Source: Chryseobacterium indologenes
GTDB lineage: Bacteria; Bacteroidota; Bacteroidia; Flavobacteriales; Weeksellaceae
Assembly: GCA_016025055.1 (NCBI GenBank)
Contig: CP065590.1
Coordinates: 4,216,001-4,280,000, forward strand
DNA length: 64,000 bases
Reading direction: 5' to 3'
This document shows, one piece after another, positions 62,881-64,000 of this stretch. Each line of letters opens with the position of its first letter. The first letter of the stretch is position 1. The position numbers and the translations under genes were made by a program. A model generated the notes under the pieces. The model had not been told where the DNA came from. It did no database searches and saw only the letters and a program-made list of their open reading frames with translations.

Positions 62881-64000
62881 TTATTTTTTAATGACCTTTG
62901 ATTGACTGATTATTGTCTTATTGTTCAACAATTTCAACATATAAACTCCTGTTTTAAATTTAGAGAAATTGATCTCAGAATTGTTCATGACATTTGTTTC
63001 CATCAGTCTTCCGGATGCATCATAAATTTCGTAATGGCTAATCTTTTCATCACTATAAATATGAAGATAGTCTTTTACCGGATTCGGTACAAGGCCGATC
63101 TGTTTTTTAGCAATATCCCCTGTTGCCAACGCTGCAGTAATAATCAGAGAAACATTATTTTTACTCAACTGGAGGCAGGTTTTGCTTTGGGTAAGCTCGG
63201 CAATAGATTTATTGAGAAGGTTAGCTGCAGTTCCCGTGTAAGAAATTCCCTGTACAGTGTAAGTTCCAACCGGTAAACTGGTGAAGTCGGCAGTTGTACT
63301 CTGCGCCACAATCGTATTGGTGGCTGTATTAATGGCTATATAGGTGTAGCTTAATCCGGCAGGCGTATCCATAACATTAAAGAAGCTTCCAGGTCCTTCA
63401 TTGCTCACTGTTACACTAGCCCCTATTGCAGTGCCGCCCAGGTTTTTTGCCGTCATAAAATACTCAACACCTTTTTCAAGGTTTACAGAGAATGATCTGT
63501 AGTAGCTCAAGCTGGTTCCTGTTCCACTATATACGCCGTTAGAAGTAACGAAATTTGCAACATTTACCTGATTTCCTTTATACACCGTCATGATTACGGC
63601 ATCAGGTGAAGGATAACTTATGGTATAGCTTCCTGTTTCCGTTACTTTAAATTTGTAAGGAATTAAACTTGTACTAGCCAGAATCTGATACGGAGCTGTA
63701 CTCGTCTGATTATAAATATATAATGGATTCGGGCTCATATTGGCCGTAGCAAAAGTGATTATTTTTGAGCTGTAAGAATCAGCAGAGGAAGTCTGCGGCT
63801 GTAGGTTTAGATTGGCCTGGGCACTTCCCTGGATAGCTGTTACCACTTTAGCATTTTCCACCATTACAGACGGGAATGCATTACAGGTTGAATTGATGGT
63901 AAAATTCGTATTCGATACATCAAAGAACTCTGCATAATTATTGATCACCGCAGTCACCTTTATTCTTGCTTTATCTGTATAAGGAAGAAACGGAATCAAT
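62881..64000 (-). CDS. T9SS type A sorting-domain surface protein (C-terminal part)
   Basis: An open frame entering from the right edge, so the N-terminus is missing. The 372 visible residues are Ser/Thr/Asn-rich and beta-rich (FYRS-like and Ig-like strands, for example SGTGTSLSYYRSFSVNLEKG) and end in a Por secretion domain: KQIGLVPNPVKDYLHIYSDE, then YEIYDASGRLM and FKTGVYMLKLLNN with the terminal KVIKK. It is exported by the type IX system and either released or attached to lipopolysaccharide. Its function, possibly adhesion or an enzyme tail, cannot be told from this part. Confidence 0.85.
   Translation of the reverse strand, partial: LIPFLPYTDKARIKVTAVINNYAEFFDVSNTNFTINSTCNAFPSVMVENAKVVTAIQGSAQANLNLQPQTSSADSYSSKIITFATANMSPNPLYIYNQTSTAPYQILASTSLIPYKFKVTETGSYTISYPSPDAVIMTVYKGNQVNVANFVTSNGVYSGTGTSLSYYRSFSVNLEKGVEYFMTAKNLGGTAIGASVTVSNEGPGSFFNVMDTPAGLSYTYIAINTATNTIVAQSTTADFTSLPVGTYTVQGISYTGTAANLLNKSIAELTQSKTCLQLSKNNVSLIITAALATGDIAKKQIGLVPNPVKDYLHIYSDEKISHYEIYDASGRLMETNVMNNSEINFSKFKTGVYMLKLLNNKTIISQSKVIKK

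Noticed and set aside
1..64000. CRISPR arrays, tRNA or rRNA genes, transposases and prophage genes
   Set aside because: No regular direct repeats with spacers, no cloverleaf or rRNA-like sequence, and no transposase, integrase or phage structural ORF was seen.

Overview
The window looks like a chromosomal segment of a Chryseobacterium-like flavobacterium (Bacteroidota, Flavobacteriia). The DNA is AT-rich, Shine-Dalgarno sequences are almost absent, and two secreted proteins end in type IX secretion (T9SS, Por) sorting domains. There are TonB-dependent receptors with carboxypeptidase-like N-terminal domains, a DPP-IV family peptidase, and a 4Fe-4S type APS reductase. I saw no phage, transposase, CRISPR array, rRNA or tRNA.

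Layout. 1-2.3 kb: a zinc-homeostasis island holding the N-terminus of a Tat-exported alkaline phosphatase, a COG0523 GTPase, a MerC-like protein and a divergent Fur/Zur-family regulator. Three copies of a short palindrome that resembles an operator lie between these genes. 2.4-7.3 kb: an alpha/beta hydrolase, a GNAT enzyme, hypothetical proteins, a cysteine-rich bacteriocin-like peptide and a Nudix enzyme. 7.4-21.7 kb: a complete assimilatory sulfate reduction and cysteine locus on the minus strand (Rrf2 regulator, cysH, cysD, cysN, cysE, cysK, SUMT, cysJ, cysI), followed by a TonB receptor and a CysG-N/TauE-SafE fusion. 22-34.6 kb: a secreted M43 metallopeptidase, a full trans-4-hydroxyproline catabolic operon with its AraC regulator and, divergently, X-Pro aminopeptidase and DPP-IV. 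Together these look like a system for using proline-rich or collagen-type peptides. 34.9-35.5 kb: a gene-free stretch with a run of minus-strand terminators and duplicated 54-bp blocks, which may be a tandem small-RNA array. 35.5-45 kb: mpg, sugE/gdx, a LytS/LytTR two-component pair, a TlpA/rhodanese pair, an FAD dehydrogenase and an SDR. 44.7-50.8 kb: PAP2 phosphatase, outer-membrane receptor, DUF347-repeat membrane protein, histidine kinase and OmpR regulator. 50.9-57.5 kb: two aldo/keto reductases, NDH-2, an SDR and a ClC channel. 57.7-64 kb: an unrecognised 602-residue TIM-barrel-like protein, a deleted pseudogene, a lipoprotein, a threonine aldolase and the C-terminus of a T9SS protein.

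A striking property is the number of single-base frameshifts, nearly all in short homopolymers (cysJ, cysE twice, cysD, cysH, mpg, both histidine kinases, the LytTR regulator, a TonB receptor, a lipoprotein). In each case the downstream frame continues the same protein family. They are most simply explained as base-calling errors in the assembly, so coordinates are given for the reconstructed genes. One locus (59.8-60.5 kb) instead looks like a true internal deletion.
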